Source of the DNA: Methylophaga sp. 42_25_T18
GTDB lineage: Bacteria; Pseudomonadota; Gammaproteobacteria; Nitrosococcales; Methylophagaceae
Direction: 5' to 3'
NCBI GenBank assembly: GCA_002163085.1
Contig: MAAJ01000001.1
Location: 186,001 to 250,000 of the forward strand
Length of the DNA stretch: 64,000 nt
The notes under the pieces were generated by a model. It did not search any database. It was not told the DNA's origin and saw only the letters and a list, made by a program, of their open reading frames with translations. Positions 1 to 9,122 of the stretch are shown here, one piece after another. Every line of letters starts with the position of its first letter. The first letter of the stretch is position 1. Both the position numbers and the translations under genes were made by a program.

Positions 1-159
1 TGCTCGTTCTGGGTTTATATACTGATGAAAGGTTTCACCGGTTGCGCGACGGTTAATCACCTCAACACAACCAATCTCGATAATTCGATGATCATCGGCA
101 GTACTTAAGCCTGTCGTTTCAGTATCTAGCACTACCTGCCGTTTTTGTTGTTCAGCCAC
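1..159 (-). CDS. dnaQ: DNA polymerase III epsilon subunit (3'-5' proofreading exonuclease), N-terminal part
   Basis: Partial: about 53 N-terminal codons are inside the window and the rest lies off the left edge. The product is the proofreading exonuclease of the DNA polymerase III core. The leftward translation has the DEDDh exonuclease motif I, DTETTGL, near residue 12, followed by the typical HRIIEIGCVE strand. The only sensible start is GTG at 159, preceded by a purine-rich GAGAG stretch; no ATG lies nearby. It follows rnhA on the same strand with a 12-nt gap. The rnhA-dnaQ-gloB neighbourhood is classic for Gammaproteobacteria, although in E. coli rnhA and dnaQ are divergent whereas here they are co-directional. 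Confidence 0.9.
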   Translation of the reverse strand, partial: MAEQQKRQVVLDTETTGLSTADDHRIIEIGCVEVINRRATGETFHQYINPERA

Positions 160-171
160 TACTGCTCTCTC

Positions 172-612
172 TTATTTCTTTACAATCTGTTCGCGCGCCG
201 TCACCGCTAACTGGTCAGCCCGCTCATTTTCAGGATGCCCTTGATGCCCGCGTACCCATTCCCATTCTAATGAGTGAATCTGTGCTGCCGCATCCATTCG
301 TTGCCAAAGATCGACATTTTTAACCGGCTTCCTGCTTGCTGTTTTCCAGTTTTTCTTCTTCCAACCCGCTAACCACTCCGTCATACCTTTTAAAACATAT
401 TGTGAATCCGTAGTAATGGTCACCTTACATGGCCGAGTTAACGCCTCTAAAGCCACAATCACCGCCATCATTTCCATCCGGTTGTTGGTGGTATCTTTTT
501 CCCCACCGGATAATTCTTTTTCCGTTTCTTTCGCACGCAAAATAGCTCCCCAGCCACCAGGGCCAGGATTACCACTACACGCACCATCAGTATAAATCTC
601 TACTTCTTCCAT
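172..612 (-). CDS. rnhA: Ribonuclease HI
   Basis: Cytoplasmic endonuclease that cleaves the RNA strand of RNA:DNA hybrids (R-loops, primer removal). The length of 146 aa is usual for bacterial RNase HI. All four catalytic acidic residues are visible: Asp in [16 protein letters not shown] (about residue 9), Glu in NRMEM (about 47), Asp in TTDSQYV (about 69) and Asp in ERADQLA (about 132). The basic handle loop ([17 protein letters not shown]) typical of the E. coli-type enzyme is present. It is the first gene of a likely two-gene unit with dnaQ, 12 nt apart. Confidence 0.96.
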   Translation of the reverse strand: MEEVEIYTDGACSGNPGPGGWGAILRAKETEKELSGGEKDTTNNRMEMMAVIVALEALTRPCKVTITTDSQYVLKGMTEWLAGWKKKNWKTASRKPVKNVDLWQRMDAAAQIHSLEWEWVRGHQGHPENERADQLAVTAREQIVKK

Positions 613-693
613 CTATTTGTTCTCAAAAAATTTCAATTTATTATGAATGAAGTTCACCATAAGAAAAACACAAAATCTGGGCAGACTTATTTA

Positions 694-1419
694 TCACTCA
701 GGTTTTGACGACCATCTAGTCACCGGTTTTTTAACAAAGCGACCCGAGGGGAACAACTGCTTATAACGCCACCGTGAATTGATCGGGGTTAATGGGATCG
801 TTCGTTTAGTCGCCACTACTATGGTTGCGCCGCCAAAAAGTGACCACCAATGTTTACCCCATTTATCCATCACTACCAATCTTGTTAACCACGTATTGTT
901 ATTGATTGGCGGACAAAATAGATATTTTTCCGTTGCTACAACTTCAAAATTTAATAAGCCCAACCAATCTTTTATTCTGGCTAAACTAAAAAAATGACCG
1001 CGCCAAGGAGCTTGTGCCTGCCAAGAAAATAATCGCCTAATACCCCATAAACTTATTGGATTAAAACAACATAAAATGATCGTTCCATCCGCAACCAATA
1101 CCCGTTCAACTTCGCGTAAAACTTGGTGAGGATCGGCAGAAAACTCCAATACGTGTGGCAATAACAAATTATCCACACTATGGCATTTAAACGGTAAATA
1201 TTCAGCTTGACCATGTAAATCAGCGAGTGCCGCCATCATTGCCTGCTTATTCGCATGAGATACCTGTGGCAGAATATTTTTACCACCATCCACCTGCACA
1301 TGAAAATAGCCATGGAAGTGCCTACTTAAGGTCTGCAATAAGCCTTGCTCTTGCGTTAAAACATATTGGCCCAGTGGGCTTTGCCACCATTGAGTCATCA
1401 TCTTAGTTTTAACTGACAT
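694..1419 (-). CDS. SAM-dependent methyltransferase, YafS-like
   Basis: A 241-aa class I SAM-methyltransferase-like protein. The clearest part is about residues 75-125: hydrophobic strands around HSVDNLLLPHVLEFSADPHQVLREVERVLVADG followed by TIILCCFNPISLWG, the Methyltransf_11 arrangement with a post-motif catalytic loop. The glycine-rich motif I is poorly conserved (only a VDGGKN-like stretch). Position supports YafS: in E. coli yafS lies between gloB and rnhA, exactly as here, with gloB divergent. The substrate of the family is unknown to me. The 37-nt gap to gloB is a divergent promoter region; rnhA is 81 nt downstream. Family assignment is good, specific function is not known. Confidence 0.75.
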   Translation of the reverse strand: MSVKTKMMTQWWQSPLGQYVLTQEQGLLQTLSRHFHGYFHVQVDGGKNILPQVSHANKQAMMAALADLHGQAEYLPFKCHSVDNLLLPHVLEFSADPHQVLREVERVLVADGTIILCCFNPISLWGIRRLFSWQAQAPWRGHFFSLARIKDWLGLLNFEVVATEKYLFCPPINNNTWLTRLVVMDKWGKHWWSLFGGATIVVATKRTIPLTPINSRWRYKQLFPSGRFVKKPVTRWSSKPE

Positions 1420-1456
1420 ATAATCAACCTTAATCTAGCCAAATAGAAAAATATTA

Positions 1457-2227
1457 ATGCTAAATATTCAAGCAGTACCAGCCCTAATCGATAATTATAT
1501 CTGGCTTATCCATTCCGTTGATAGCAATGAAATAATCATCGTGGACCCTGGCGATGCGACTCCCGTAATCAAAGTCATTACTGAACAACACTTATCCCCT
1601 GTTGCCATTCTAAACACTCACTACCATTATGACCATGTAGATGGGATCGCTGAATTAGTTGATCGATATCAGCTCCCTGTTTATGGCCCACCCAATTCGT
1701 TTGTTCCACGATTATCAACGTCGCTTTCTGCCACCGATAAACTCAGCGTACATCCTAAATTTCCAGATTTTGAGGTATTAGAGATTCCCGGTCATACCGC
1801 CACTCATATTGCTTACCGAGTTCATGACATGGTGTTTTGTGGTGATACCTTATTTGCATCAGGTTGTGGACGTTTATTGGGTGGTACCGCAGAACAACTG
1901 TTTAATTCCTTGCAACAGATCTGCTCGCTACCTACCGAGACAAAAATCTACTGTGGCCATGAATACACACAGTCCAATCTGAAGTTTGCATTAAAAGTGG
2001 AACCAAACAATATCGCGATTAAACAGCGTATTGAAGACAGCAAAAAATTACGGGCTGCAAATCTGCCCACCCTACCAACAACTATTGCCGAAGAATTAAC
2101 AACCAACCCATTTTTACGCTGTGACCAAGCTGAGGTTATCCAAGCAGCACAACGCTTTACTGGCACCAAACTAACAAATCCATTAGCTGTATTTACTGCA
2201 TTACGGGCATGGAAAGATCGACCTTGA
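1457..2227 (+). CDS. gloB: Hydroxyacylglutathione hydrolase (glyoxalase II)
   Basis: Hydrolyses S-D-lactoylglutathione to D-lactate and glutathione, the second step of methylglyoxal detoxification. The length of 256 aa is normal. The metallo-beta-lactamase metal motif THYHYDHVDG is at about residues 53-62. Further ligands are the His of PGHTATH (about 113), the Asp of FCGDTLF (about 131) and the His of YCGHEYT (about 170). The C-terminal substrate-binding domain ends in the familiar FTALRAWKD segment. It is divergent from the YafS-like gene, and a strong hairpin terminator follows. Confidence 0.96.
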   Translation: MLNIQAVPALIDNYIWLIHSVDSNEIIIVDPGDATPVIKVITEQHLSPVAILNTHYHYDHVDGIAELVDRYQLPVYGPPNSFVPRLSTSLSATDKLSVHPKFPDFEVLEIPGHTATHIAYRVHDMVFCGDTLFASGCGRLLGGTAEQLFNSLQQICSLPTETKIYCGHEYTQSNLKFALKVEPNNIAIKQRIEDSKKLRAANLPTLPTTIAEELTTNPFLRCDQAEVIQAAQRFTGTKLTNPLAVFTALRAWKDRP

Positions 2228-2247
2228 TTACGTTAAGTCTCTAAACA

Positions 2248-2286
2248 AAAAAAGCCCGTATTGATTTAATCAATACGGGCTTTTTT
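2248..2286. terminator. Bidirectional intrinsic terminator between gloB and mscS
   Basis: A nearly perfect palindrome: AAAAAAGCCCGTATTGAT, a 3-nt TTA loop, then ATCAATACGGGCTTTTTT. The stem has a GC-rich core and A/T tracts on both sides, so it can stop transcription from gloB (rightward) and from mscS (leftward). Confidence 0.92.
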
Positions 2287-2302
2287 ATAACCTCAATCGA
2301 GG

Positions 2303-3100
2303 TTATTTATCAGTATGAACATCCATTTGAGGATAAGGAATTGAAATACCATTTTTATCAAATGCTAATTTAATCTTTTCAATCAAATCCGAACGTACAG
2401 CCCAATAGTCTTCACTTTTTACCCAAGGACGAACATTAAAGTTAACACTGCTATCGGCTAATTCAGCGACCGCAACTGCAGATGCTGGATCGGCTAATAC
2501 TAAGTCATGTGTTTGCAAAATATCTTCCATAATCTGTTTGGCCGTTAACATATCATCGTCGTAGCCAATGCCAAATACTAGATCAATACGACGAGTATCT
2601 TTTGCCGAATAATTCGTAATAGCACCAGAATAAATTTGGCCATTAGGAATGATGATTTCACGATTATCGCCGGTTTTTAATGTCGAACTGAAAATAGCTA
2701 TATGCTCAACAACACCAGTCACACCGCCTGCTTCTATAAAGTCACCCAACCTGAATGGGCGGAAGACAATCATCATCACGCCGGCAGCAAAGTTCTGTAA
2801 GGAGCCTTGAAGGGCCAAACCGATTGCCAAACCTGCCCCACCTAATAAGACAATTAAGGACGTGGTATCCACACCTAACTGATCTAAGGCAGCGATAAAA
2901 ACAAATAACAACAAGGCCGCATTGGCTATCGAACCGGCAAAGTTGATGATGATAGGATCAAGATCCGCGCGCACCATCAATTTACGGATCAGTTTCACGA
3001 TCCATTTCACTGCGATACGACCAACAATAACAATTGCAGCTGCAAAAATAATATTCATTAACCCATCTCCAATAACACTACCTGTTCCCACATCCATCAT
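2303..3100 (-). CDS. mscS: Small-conductance mechanosensitive channel, MscS family
   Basis: Inner-membrane channel that opens under membrane tension and releases osmolytes on hypo-osmotic shock. At 265 aa it is the short MscS form. Three N-terminal membrane helices span about residues 10-30, 52-75 and 78-110; the last is the Gly/Ala-rich pore helix (LLGGAGLAIGLALQGSLQNFAAG). A beta domain containing FRPFRLGDFIEAGG follows, then a C-terminal alpha/beta cytoplasmic domain ending IPYPQMDVH, all MscS hallmarks. The start is 8 nt downstream of the pyrD stop, so it is probably the last gene of a DUF2797-pyrD-mscS operon. Confidence 0.93.
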   Translation of the reverse strand: MMDVGTGSVIGDGLMNIIFAAAIVIVGRIAVKWIVKLIRKLMVRADLDPIIINFAGSIANAALLLFVFIAALDQLGVDTTSLIVLLGGAGLAIGLALQGSLQNFAAGVMMIVFRPFRLGDFIEAGGVTGVVEHIAIFSSTLKTGDNREIIIPNGQIYSGAITNYSAKDTRRIDLVFGIGYDDDMLTAKQIMEDILQTHDLVLADPASAVAVAELADSSVNFNVRPWVKSEDYWAVRSDLIEKIKLAFDKNGISIPYPQMDVHTDK

Positions 3101-3108
3101 AATTCCTC

Positions 3109-4122
3109 TTATTTTATGGTTTTGACGATATCGCTAATTAATTTTGGTCCTTGATAAATCAGACCGCTATAGATCTGCACCAAACTCGCACCCGCATCTA
3201 GTTTCTGCTGGGCATCTGCGCCTGACATAATCCCACCCGCAGCAATAATCGGCAAGCTTTCTGGCAAAGCAGTTCGAAATTGTCGAACAATGTCGGTAGA
3301 TTGGGTAAACACAGGTCGTCCACTCAGGCCTCCGGCTTCATCACCATTTTTCACGCCCGTCACACCGTCACGTGACATCGTGGTATTGGTCGCGATAACG
3401 GCATCAATCTCATATTGAGCAAAAGACTCAGCGAGTTGTTCAACTTCCTCACCTTCAAGATCAGGTGCAACTTTCACTGCCATTGGCACATAGCGTTGAT
3501 ATTGTTGGGCTAACTTCGCTTGCTGCTCTTTTAGCTGTTGCAATAATTCATTTAAGGACTCGCCAAACTGCAAGGTTCGTAGGCCTGGCGTATTGGGTGA
3601 TGAAATATTAATAGTGACGTAATCGGCATGGTTATACACCTTATCTAAACCTATTAGATAATCATCCGCCGCTTTTTCGACAGGTGTATCAAAGTTTTTG
3701 CCGATATTTATGCCTAACACGGCATTGCTCTCTGCCACTTTCACTTGTTCGATTAAGTGATCTACGCCTAAATTGTTAAACCCCATACGATTAATAATCG
3801 CTTCCGCCTCCGGCAAGCGAAATAACCGTGGTTTAGGGTTTCCAGGCTGAGGTCTCGGTGTAACGGTACCGATCTCAACAAAGCCAAAACCCAAGCCAGC
3901 CATGGCTTCAATATAATCACCATTTTTATCTAAACCTGCAGCTAGACCGACTGCGTTTGGGAACGTCAAGCCCATTACATTCACTGGTGTTGCCGCAGCT
4001 TTAGGATAAAGCAAAGAAGACAAGCCGCTCATTTCAAGAACATTTAAGCCTTGCAAACCTAGGTGATGTGCTTTTTCAGCATCTAACTGAAACATCAAAG
4101 CCCGCATCAATTTATAGAACAT
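3109..4122 (-). CDS. pyrD: Dihydroorotate dehydrogenase (quinone), class 2
   Basis: Membrane-associated flavoenzyme oxidising dihydroorotate to orotate with ubiquinone, the fourth step of UMP synthesis. The length of 337 aa fits class 2. An N-terminal membrane-interaction helix ([20 protein letters not shown]) precedes the FMN barrel. Seen in order: [13 protein letters not shown] (about 56-68), [10 protein letters not shown]-type segment (here [11 protein letters not shown]), [11 protein letters not shown] with the catalytic Ser region (about 172-182), KVAPDL, NTT, and GGLSGRP with IAAGGI for FMN phosphate binding. Its ATG directly abuts the stop of the upstream gene, implying translational coupling. 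Confidence 0.96.
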   Translation of the reverse strand: MFYKLMRALMFQLDAEKAHHLGLQGLNVLEMSGLSSLLYPKAAATPVNVMGLTFPNAVGLAAGLDKNGDYIEAMAGLGFGFVEIGTVTPRPQPGNPKPRLFRLPEAEAIINRMGFNNLGVDHLIEQVKVAESNAVLGINIGKNFDTPVEKAADDYLIGLDKVYNHADYVTINISSPNTPGLRTLQFGESLNELLQQLKEQQAKLAQQYQRYVPMAVKVAPDLEGEEVEQLAESFAQYEIDAVIATNTTMSRDGVTGVKNGDEAGGLSGRPVFTQSTDIVRQFRTALPESLPIIAAGGIMSGADAQQKLDAGASLVQIYSGLIYQGPKLISDIVKTIK

Positions 4123-4956
4123 CTATACCACCATTGTTATTTGATACCCGCTGAACTTACGGATGTTGAGTACCCCAGTATCCAAGATAAGATACTGGCC
4201 TTTTATGCCTTGTAATACACCTGTAATTTCGGGCGTTTTATCAAAATTGAGTGATTTCACTTTTTCAGGATAAGTTTGAACCGGATAGTCAATCGCCAAG
4301 GTCGTTTCATCAACTAATGGCTTGATTGCTTGTTCACCGAACCGCTGTTGCAAAGCCTCTATCTCATCTTTGCACTCTGTCATTAACTGATCACGTGTTG
4401 CTATCAAATCTACCGGCTCAGCGAGCCCTTTCAACATCTTGCGCCAGTCTGTTCGATCCGAGACATGATTTTTGAACACCACTTCCACTAAACCTGATTG
4501 ATAACGACTTTGCACTCTAAAAATAGGTAAAGCCTGAATCGCACCCTGATCTATCCATCGCGTCGGCATTTGATTAAAACGAGTAATACCCACCTTAATG
4601 CCTGAGCTATTTGCCAGATAAACAATATGATCCTGCATACAAACACTTTCGCCCCATTCGGGCTCTCGGCAAGTGCCTGCAGCGAAATGACAAGTTTCAG
4701 GTTTCATCATGCACAAGTCACACTGAGCCAGATTCTGCGAGCAAGGAAAGCAAAATCCACCGCTATAACTTTTTTTGGTTAACCGATTACAGGCCTGACA
4801 GTGAATTTCGCTCTCAAAACTCAATTGGATTGTTTGACCTATGAACGGTTGCATGGCAACGGTTTGCTTCCCTAGGACCATTTGATACTGTGCTACATCC
4901 CCTTCGTCAGGCAATGCCACCGCCATTTTTGACAATAGCCCTTGAAATTCAGCCAC
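4123..4956 (-). CDS. DUF2797 family protein with Cys cluster and GIY-YIG-like segment
   Basis: A 277-aa protein I assign to the DUF2797 family; its biochemical role is not known to me. Residues about 53-100 hold a Cys/His-rich cluster (CQAC, then FCFPC, QCDLCMMKPETCHF, GTC), probably binding one or two zinc ions. Immediately after comes HIVYLANSSGIKVGITR (about 109-125), which resembles the VYLxxxxGxKxGxT core of T5orf172/MUG113-type GIY-YIG domains, followed by RWIDQGA. The C-terminus is beta-rich (GIKGQYLILDTGVLNIRKFSGYQ). It is the first gene of an apparent operon with pyrD (zero gap) and mscS. The nuclease-like resemblance is my inference. Confidence 0.72.
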   Translation of the reverse strand: MAEFQGLLSKMAVALPDEGDVAQYQMVLGKQTVAMQPFIGQTIQLSFESEIHCQACNRLTKKSYSGGFCFPCSQNLAQCDLCMMKPETCHFAAGTCREPEWGESVCMQDHIVYLANSSGIKVGITRFNQMPTRWIDQGAIQALPIFRVQSRYQSGLVEVVFKNHVSDRTDWRKMLKGLAEPVDLIATRDQLMTECKDEIEALQQRFGEQAIKPLVDETTLAIDYPVQTYPEKVKSLNFDKTPEITGVLQGIKGQYLILDTGVLNIRKFSGYQITMVV

Positions 4957-5092
4957 CGTAGTACCTCAACATTAAAAATCACCACATAGTCTAGCGCATT
5001 CTATTGATAGAACTATATAATCCGAATTCACTCAACATTAAAATAAAGTAATAAACAGACACTGTTTTGATTCTGCTTTATAATTCTCGCCT

Positions 5093-6751
5093 ATGTGGTA
5101 TCAAATATTCAAATCGAAAAAAGCTTTTTCCTCGGTAGTCCTTTTCTTACTGATTTCAGCATGTAATAGCCCGTTCACTCAGGTAAAAGAGGCTGCCGTC
5201 GAGCCTGAAAAAGCTGTCGTGTTGGAGGCTCCGCAACAAGAGTCCACATGGGAACAAGCCTATGGCGAAACTCAAGACACTCAAGAGAATGAGTTAAGTG
5301 AAATAAGCCCAGAGAACGACGCTAATACCGAGCCAAAAATCATTACTGCTGCGCCCATCACCGATTTATGGCAACGCATTCGGGAAGGTTATGGCATAGA
5401 GCAAACTCCACTACATAATAAAACCCAAAAACAATTAACTTGGTTCGTTAAACATCCAGATTATATCGCTCGTGTTGTTGAGCGTGCTCGTCCTTATCTG
5501 CATCATATTGTTACCGAAATTGAACAACGAAATATGCCGCTAGAGATTGCATTATTACCGGTTGTTGAGAGTGGCTTCCAACCTTTTGCTTACTCTCATG
5601 GCCGTGCAGCAGGTTTATGGCAGTTTATTCCTGGTACAGGAAAAGTGTATGGCTTAGAGCAAAACTGGTGGTATGACGGTCGCCGAGATGTCATCGAGTC
5701 AACACGTGCAGCGCTCGATTATTTAGAAAAATTACATAATGACTTTGGAGACTGGCAACTAGCTTTAGCTGCATACAATTGTGGTGAGGGTACCGTTGGC
5801 AGGGCCATTCGTCGCAATAAAAAAGCAGGCAAAAAAACCGACTTTTGGTCTTTAGATTTACCCAAGGAAACGTCTGCCTATGTGCCTAAATTAATGGCCG
5901 TTGCCCACCTAATTAAACAACCTGATCAATATAATCTTAGCCTTAGCCCTATCGATAACTCGCCGTATTTAGCCGTTGTTGATACCGGTTCACAAATTGA
6001 TCTCGCTTTGGCAGCAAAGTTAGCTGATACAACTAGCGATGAAATCTACCAACTCAATCCAGGTTTTAATCGTTGGGCCACTACACCTTCTGGGCCCCAT
6101 CGCTTAGTCGTGCCATTAGAAAAAGCCGAACTATTTAAACAGGCATTGGCTGACTTACCCGCTGAAGAACGGGTGCAGTGGACTCGACATAAAATAAAAT
6201 CCGGCGAATCCTTAGGCCTTATCGCTCAAAACTACAAAACAACGACGGCCATTATTAAACAAGCCAATGGTCTAGCCAGCAATACCATACGAGCTGGTCG
6301 CCATTTACTTATTCCTGTCGCCTCAGGTAAGCCTAGTGACTATTCACATACTGTAAGCCAACGTTTGGCTAGCAAGCAAAATAGTCCTCGAAAGGGCAGT
6401 AAAAAAACTCATACGGTTCAAGCCGGTGATACTTGGTGGGATCTCGCTAATGCCTATAAGGTAAACGTTAACAAACTGGCTTCTTGGAATGGAAAAGCTC
6501 CCGGGGATACCTTGCAGCTGGGACAAAAACTGGTGATCTGGACTAAAGGCAAAACATCGTCATCCAAAAAGGTCAGAACAGTTCATTACAAAATTCGTAA
6601 CGGCGACTCACTCTGGAAAATTTCACAGAAGTTTAATGTCAGCATTGCCCAAGTTCGTGAGTGGAACGGGCTCAGTGATCGTACCTTATTAAAACCAGGG
6701 CAGAACCTGACCTTGTATGTTGATGTCACCAAACAGCACGGCAGCATCTAA
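5093..6751 (+). CDS. mltD: Membrane-bound lytic murein transglycosylase D with three LysM repeats
   Basis: Lipoprotein that cleaves peptidoglycan glycan strands, forming 1,6-anhydromuramyl ends. An N-terminal signal ends in the lipobox LISAC (Cys about 24). An acidic linker precedes an SLT domain at about 100-270, with the catalytic Glu in [15 protein letters not shown] (about 162), [14 protein letters not shown], and the AAYNCGEG motif. Three LysM domains follow at about 365-408, 438-481 and 500-545, each with YxVxxGD/ES and a closing PGQ-type segment. MltD next to gloB is usual in Gammaproteobacteria. A TATAAT hexamer at 5079-5084 sits only 8 nt before the ATG, so the promoter is probably further upstream. 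Confidence 0.95.
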   Translation: MWYQIFKSKKAFSSVVLFLLISACNSPFTQVKEAAVEPEKAVVLEAPQQESTWEQAYGETQDTQENELSEISPENDANTEPKIITAAPITDLWQRIREGYGIEQTPLHNKTQKQLTWFVKHPDYIARVVERARPYLHHIVTEIEQRNMPLEIALLPVVESGFQPFAYSHGRAAGLWQFIPGTGKVYGLEQNWWYDGRRDVIESTRAALDYLEKLHNDFGDWQLALAAYNCGEGTVGRAIRRNKKAGKKTDFWSLDLPKETSAYVPKLMAVAHLIKQPDQYNLSLSPIDNSPYLAVVDTGSQIDLALAAKLADTTSDEIYQLNPGFNRWATTPSGPHRLVVPLEKAELFKQALADLPAEERVQWTRHKIKSGESLGLIAQNYKTTTAIIKQANGLASNTIRAGRHLLIPVASGKPSDYSHTVSQRLASKQNSPRKGSKKTHTVQAGDTWWDLANAYKVNVNKLASWNGKAPGDTLQLGQKLVIWTKGKTSSSKKVRTVHYKIRNGDSLWKISQKFNVSIAQVREWNGLSDRTLLKPGQNLTLYVDVTKQHGSI

Positions 6752-7217
6752 TTTGTTACATATCGCCCTGTTTGAACCTGAAATCCCCCCTAATACCGGC
6801 AACATAATCCGCTTATGCGCCAATGCAGGTGCGCAATTACATTTGATTGAACCTATGGGCTTTGAATTAGATGATAAACGCTTACGCCGCGCTGGACTGG
6901 ATTACCACGAGTTTTCTGATCTAAAAATCCATCCAGACTTCGACAGTTTTAAATCTTGGGCGGGAGAGAAACGAATTTTTGCCTGCACCACCAAAACAAC
7001 GCAACAACATCATCAAGCAAACTACCAAGATGAAGATATCTTATTGTTTGGGCCTGAGTCTCGCGGGCTGCCCGCCAACATCCTTGACACTATTTCAATC
7101 GAGCAGAAAATTCGCATTCCTATGCAGGCAAACAGTCGCAGTCTGAATTTATCAAACGCGACAGCCATTATATTGTATGAAGCTTGGCGTCAGCTGGGTT
7201 ATCCGAATGCCAGTTAA
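6717..7217 (+). CDS. trmL: tRNA (cytidine(34)-2'-O)-methyltransferase
   Basis: SPOUT-class enzyme that 2'-O-methylates the wobble base of tRNA-Leu isoacceptors using SAM. Visible hallmarks are [18 protein letters not shown] near the N-terminus, [10 protein letters not shown], and the C-terminal knot segment [20 protein letters not shown]. Choice of start is uncertain. ATG at 6717 (or 6723) gives 166 aa and overlaps the end of mltD by 35 nt. A TTG at 6753, just after the mltD stop, would give the usual N-terminus beginning LLHIALFEP. The tail YEAWRQLGY is typical. It is probably cotranscribed with mltD. Confidence 0.93.
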   Translation: MLMSPNSTAASNLLHIALFEPEIPPNTGNIIRLCANAGAQLHLIEPMGFELDDKRLRRAGLDYHEFSDLKIHPDFDSFKSWAGEKRIFACTTKTTQQHHQANYQDEDILLFGPESRGLPANILDTISIEQKIRIPMQANSRSLNLSNATAIILYEAWRQLGYPNAS

Positions 7218-7359
7218 TTAAAAACCACCAAAATAAAAACTTAAACTCATCAAACCAACGACCTTTATCATCTGAAAATGAGAGACGTTTAGTCGGAAAA
7301 TATCGTCCACTGTTATATGATTGCACTATTACCCATATTTAATATGGCGTGGTCGTGAT

Positions 7360-8925
7360 ATGAGTTTTGAGCTTCCGGACAATATGCCAAATCTGAACCT
7401 CAGTGTTCCGGCTGATCGGGAAAGTATTGCTGGTATAGAGCTGAATGAAAGTTTACTTCATCATTGGATCAGACAACTACCTAAAAATGATCTGCTTGCA
7501 TACAATGAAATTTACCTTGAAGCGCTGAAACGCTTTAACCGCAATACGCTTGATGGCAAAGAACGCCTGTTATTGTTAGATCTCTACCGAAAACCACTCA
7601 ATTCATTATTATTTAGCTTGACCATTCCCAAACTGGCCGACACCATTGCTGATGCTAGTCAACGACTGCAAGTCATTACCGATTTAACCGAATTAATGAA
7701 TGAGTTGGCTATGGGCTATAAAATCATTATTAATGATACCAGTGAACACAGCAGTAATTTAAAGCTTAACTTGATTGCTCAGCTTGCTATTAACCGTGCT
7801 TGTGAGCAGCTAAGTTATCAAGCCTTACATGCGTATAAGTTTTATCAAACCGTGCCCGTCCGCGTGTTCAAAGAGCTTCACCAACTGTACCAGCTTAGCC
7901 TTCATACCAATATCGCTGACATCACCCCTATATTAGGCAAACAAACCAAGGCGTTGTTTTCATTACATCAGCGTTACGCACAAATCTTATTGGTGAGCAT
8001 CTGTAATCCATATGGCTTAAGCAGTGGTAATGTATTGGAAGCCTATTTCATGATGGAACAATTAATCGACGATGTAGAACTATTGCCTTTCCCAGAAAAC
8101 CATCAAGCAACTGCAGGCCATTTTTTTATCAATTGTCTTAGTGATCGCACCCCAACACCCACTTTATTACCTGTTATGGAAGATCAAGCGCAACCGCCTA
8201 CATTGATCCTTAATACTAAACCACTGTTGATTATTGCTGACATATTATTCCAGCAGTCCAACAAAGGCCAAATCAGCGACGGCACAATTAATATCGATCT
8301 GTTTAAACAATTAATTCCGTTTCTCAATACCTCATATCAGCGTAAACAAATACGCATTCCTGTCACCGGCAACGAACAGGTCTTTCTCGCCTTTGGTTTG
8401 GCTTCCATCCATCACTGCTTGAGTAATATCGATAAACTCACCGATGCTGATTATGAAAGCTATAAATCTCCATGGGATATTTTGAATAAAAATACTTACG
8501 GCTATCTGGTCAATAAACAACATGTCGAAAACTGCCATGACTTAAAGATTGGTGATTTTGTCGGCGTGTTTGAACGCCAAACAACAAACAAACCCGTCGT
8601 AGCCAAACTAGCATCCATCCGCTGGTTACGTACCGATCCCAATAATTTCACCAAAACAGGATTAGAAACCTTTGCCGGTGAGCCTATTGCCGTACAGTTC
8701 TCACTAGATAGTAGTGAACAAACTCATCCTGCGTTGTTACTGCCCGAAATGGGTCATCGTAACCAAGCGGCCAGCCTCATAACGGCTCCGGGGATATATT
8801 CATCTCAACAAACGCTGCGAATTAAGACCAAAAAAAAGCATTTGAATTTTACCGTCGATGTTGACCAGCTATTAGAGAGTAATACTAATTTTGAACGATT
8901 CACCTTCACTGATAAATTTGATTAA
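7360..8925 (+). CDS. PilZ-like c-di-GMP effector protein (tentative)
   Basis: A 521-aa soluble protein without signal peptide or membrane helix. The N-terminal 330 residues are helical (ESLLHHWIRQLPKNDLLAYNEIYLEAL and following). The C-terminal part, about 330-510, is beta-rich: YQRKQIRIPV followed by GDFVGVF, IRWLR and EPIAVQF. This resembles the divergent PilZ-type proteins of Gammaproteobacteria that pair a helical N-terminus with a C-terminal c-di-GMP-binding barrel. The canonical RxxxR is at best approximated by YQRKQIR and the NxSxxG motif is unclear, so c-di-GMP binding is inference. I chose ATG 7360 over an upstream TTG at 7321. Next downstream is a very large GGDEF-EAL gene. Confidence 0.55.
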   Translation: MSFELPDNMPNLNLSVPADRESIAGIELNESLLHHWIRQLPKNDLLAYNEIYLEALKRFNRNTLDGKERLLLLDLYRKPLNSLLFSLTIPKLADTIADASQRLQVITDLTELMNELAMGYKIIINDTSEHSSNLKLNLIAQLAINRACEQLSYQALHAYKFYQTVPVRVFKELHQLYQLSLHTNIADITPILGKQTKALFSLHQRYAQILLVSICNPYGLSSGNVLEAYFMMEQLIDDVELLPFPENHQATAGHFFINCLSDRTPTPTLLPVMEDQAQPPTLILNTKPLLIIADILFQQSNKGQISDGTINIDLFKQLIPFLNTSYQRKQIRIPVTGNEQVFLAFGLASIHHCLSNIDKLTDADYESYKSPWDILNKNTYGYLVNKQHVENCHDLKIGDFVGVFERQTTNKPVVAKLASIRWLRTDPNNFTKTGLETFAGEPIAVQFSLDSSEQTHPALLLPEMGHRNQAASLITAPGIYSSQQTLRIKTKKKHLNFTVDVDQLLESNTNFERFTFTDKFD

Positions 8926-9122
8926 TAAGTATCAACATTAAGTAAGGTCAGGTAATAGCCTTTACCTCGTTATCCAGATAAGATGACTACCACACTTAAA
9001 TTTATAACGCTGTCCACTAGATAAAATGGAACTCGCGATTTACGGAAAATGCAGGGCAATGTTTATATGTATCATTTAGTCATTTTTTATTGCTATGATT
9101 ACGCCGAAATTTGCGACTTATC

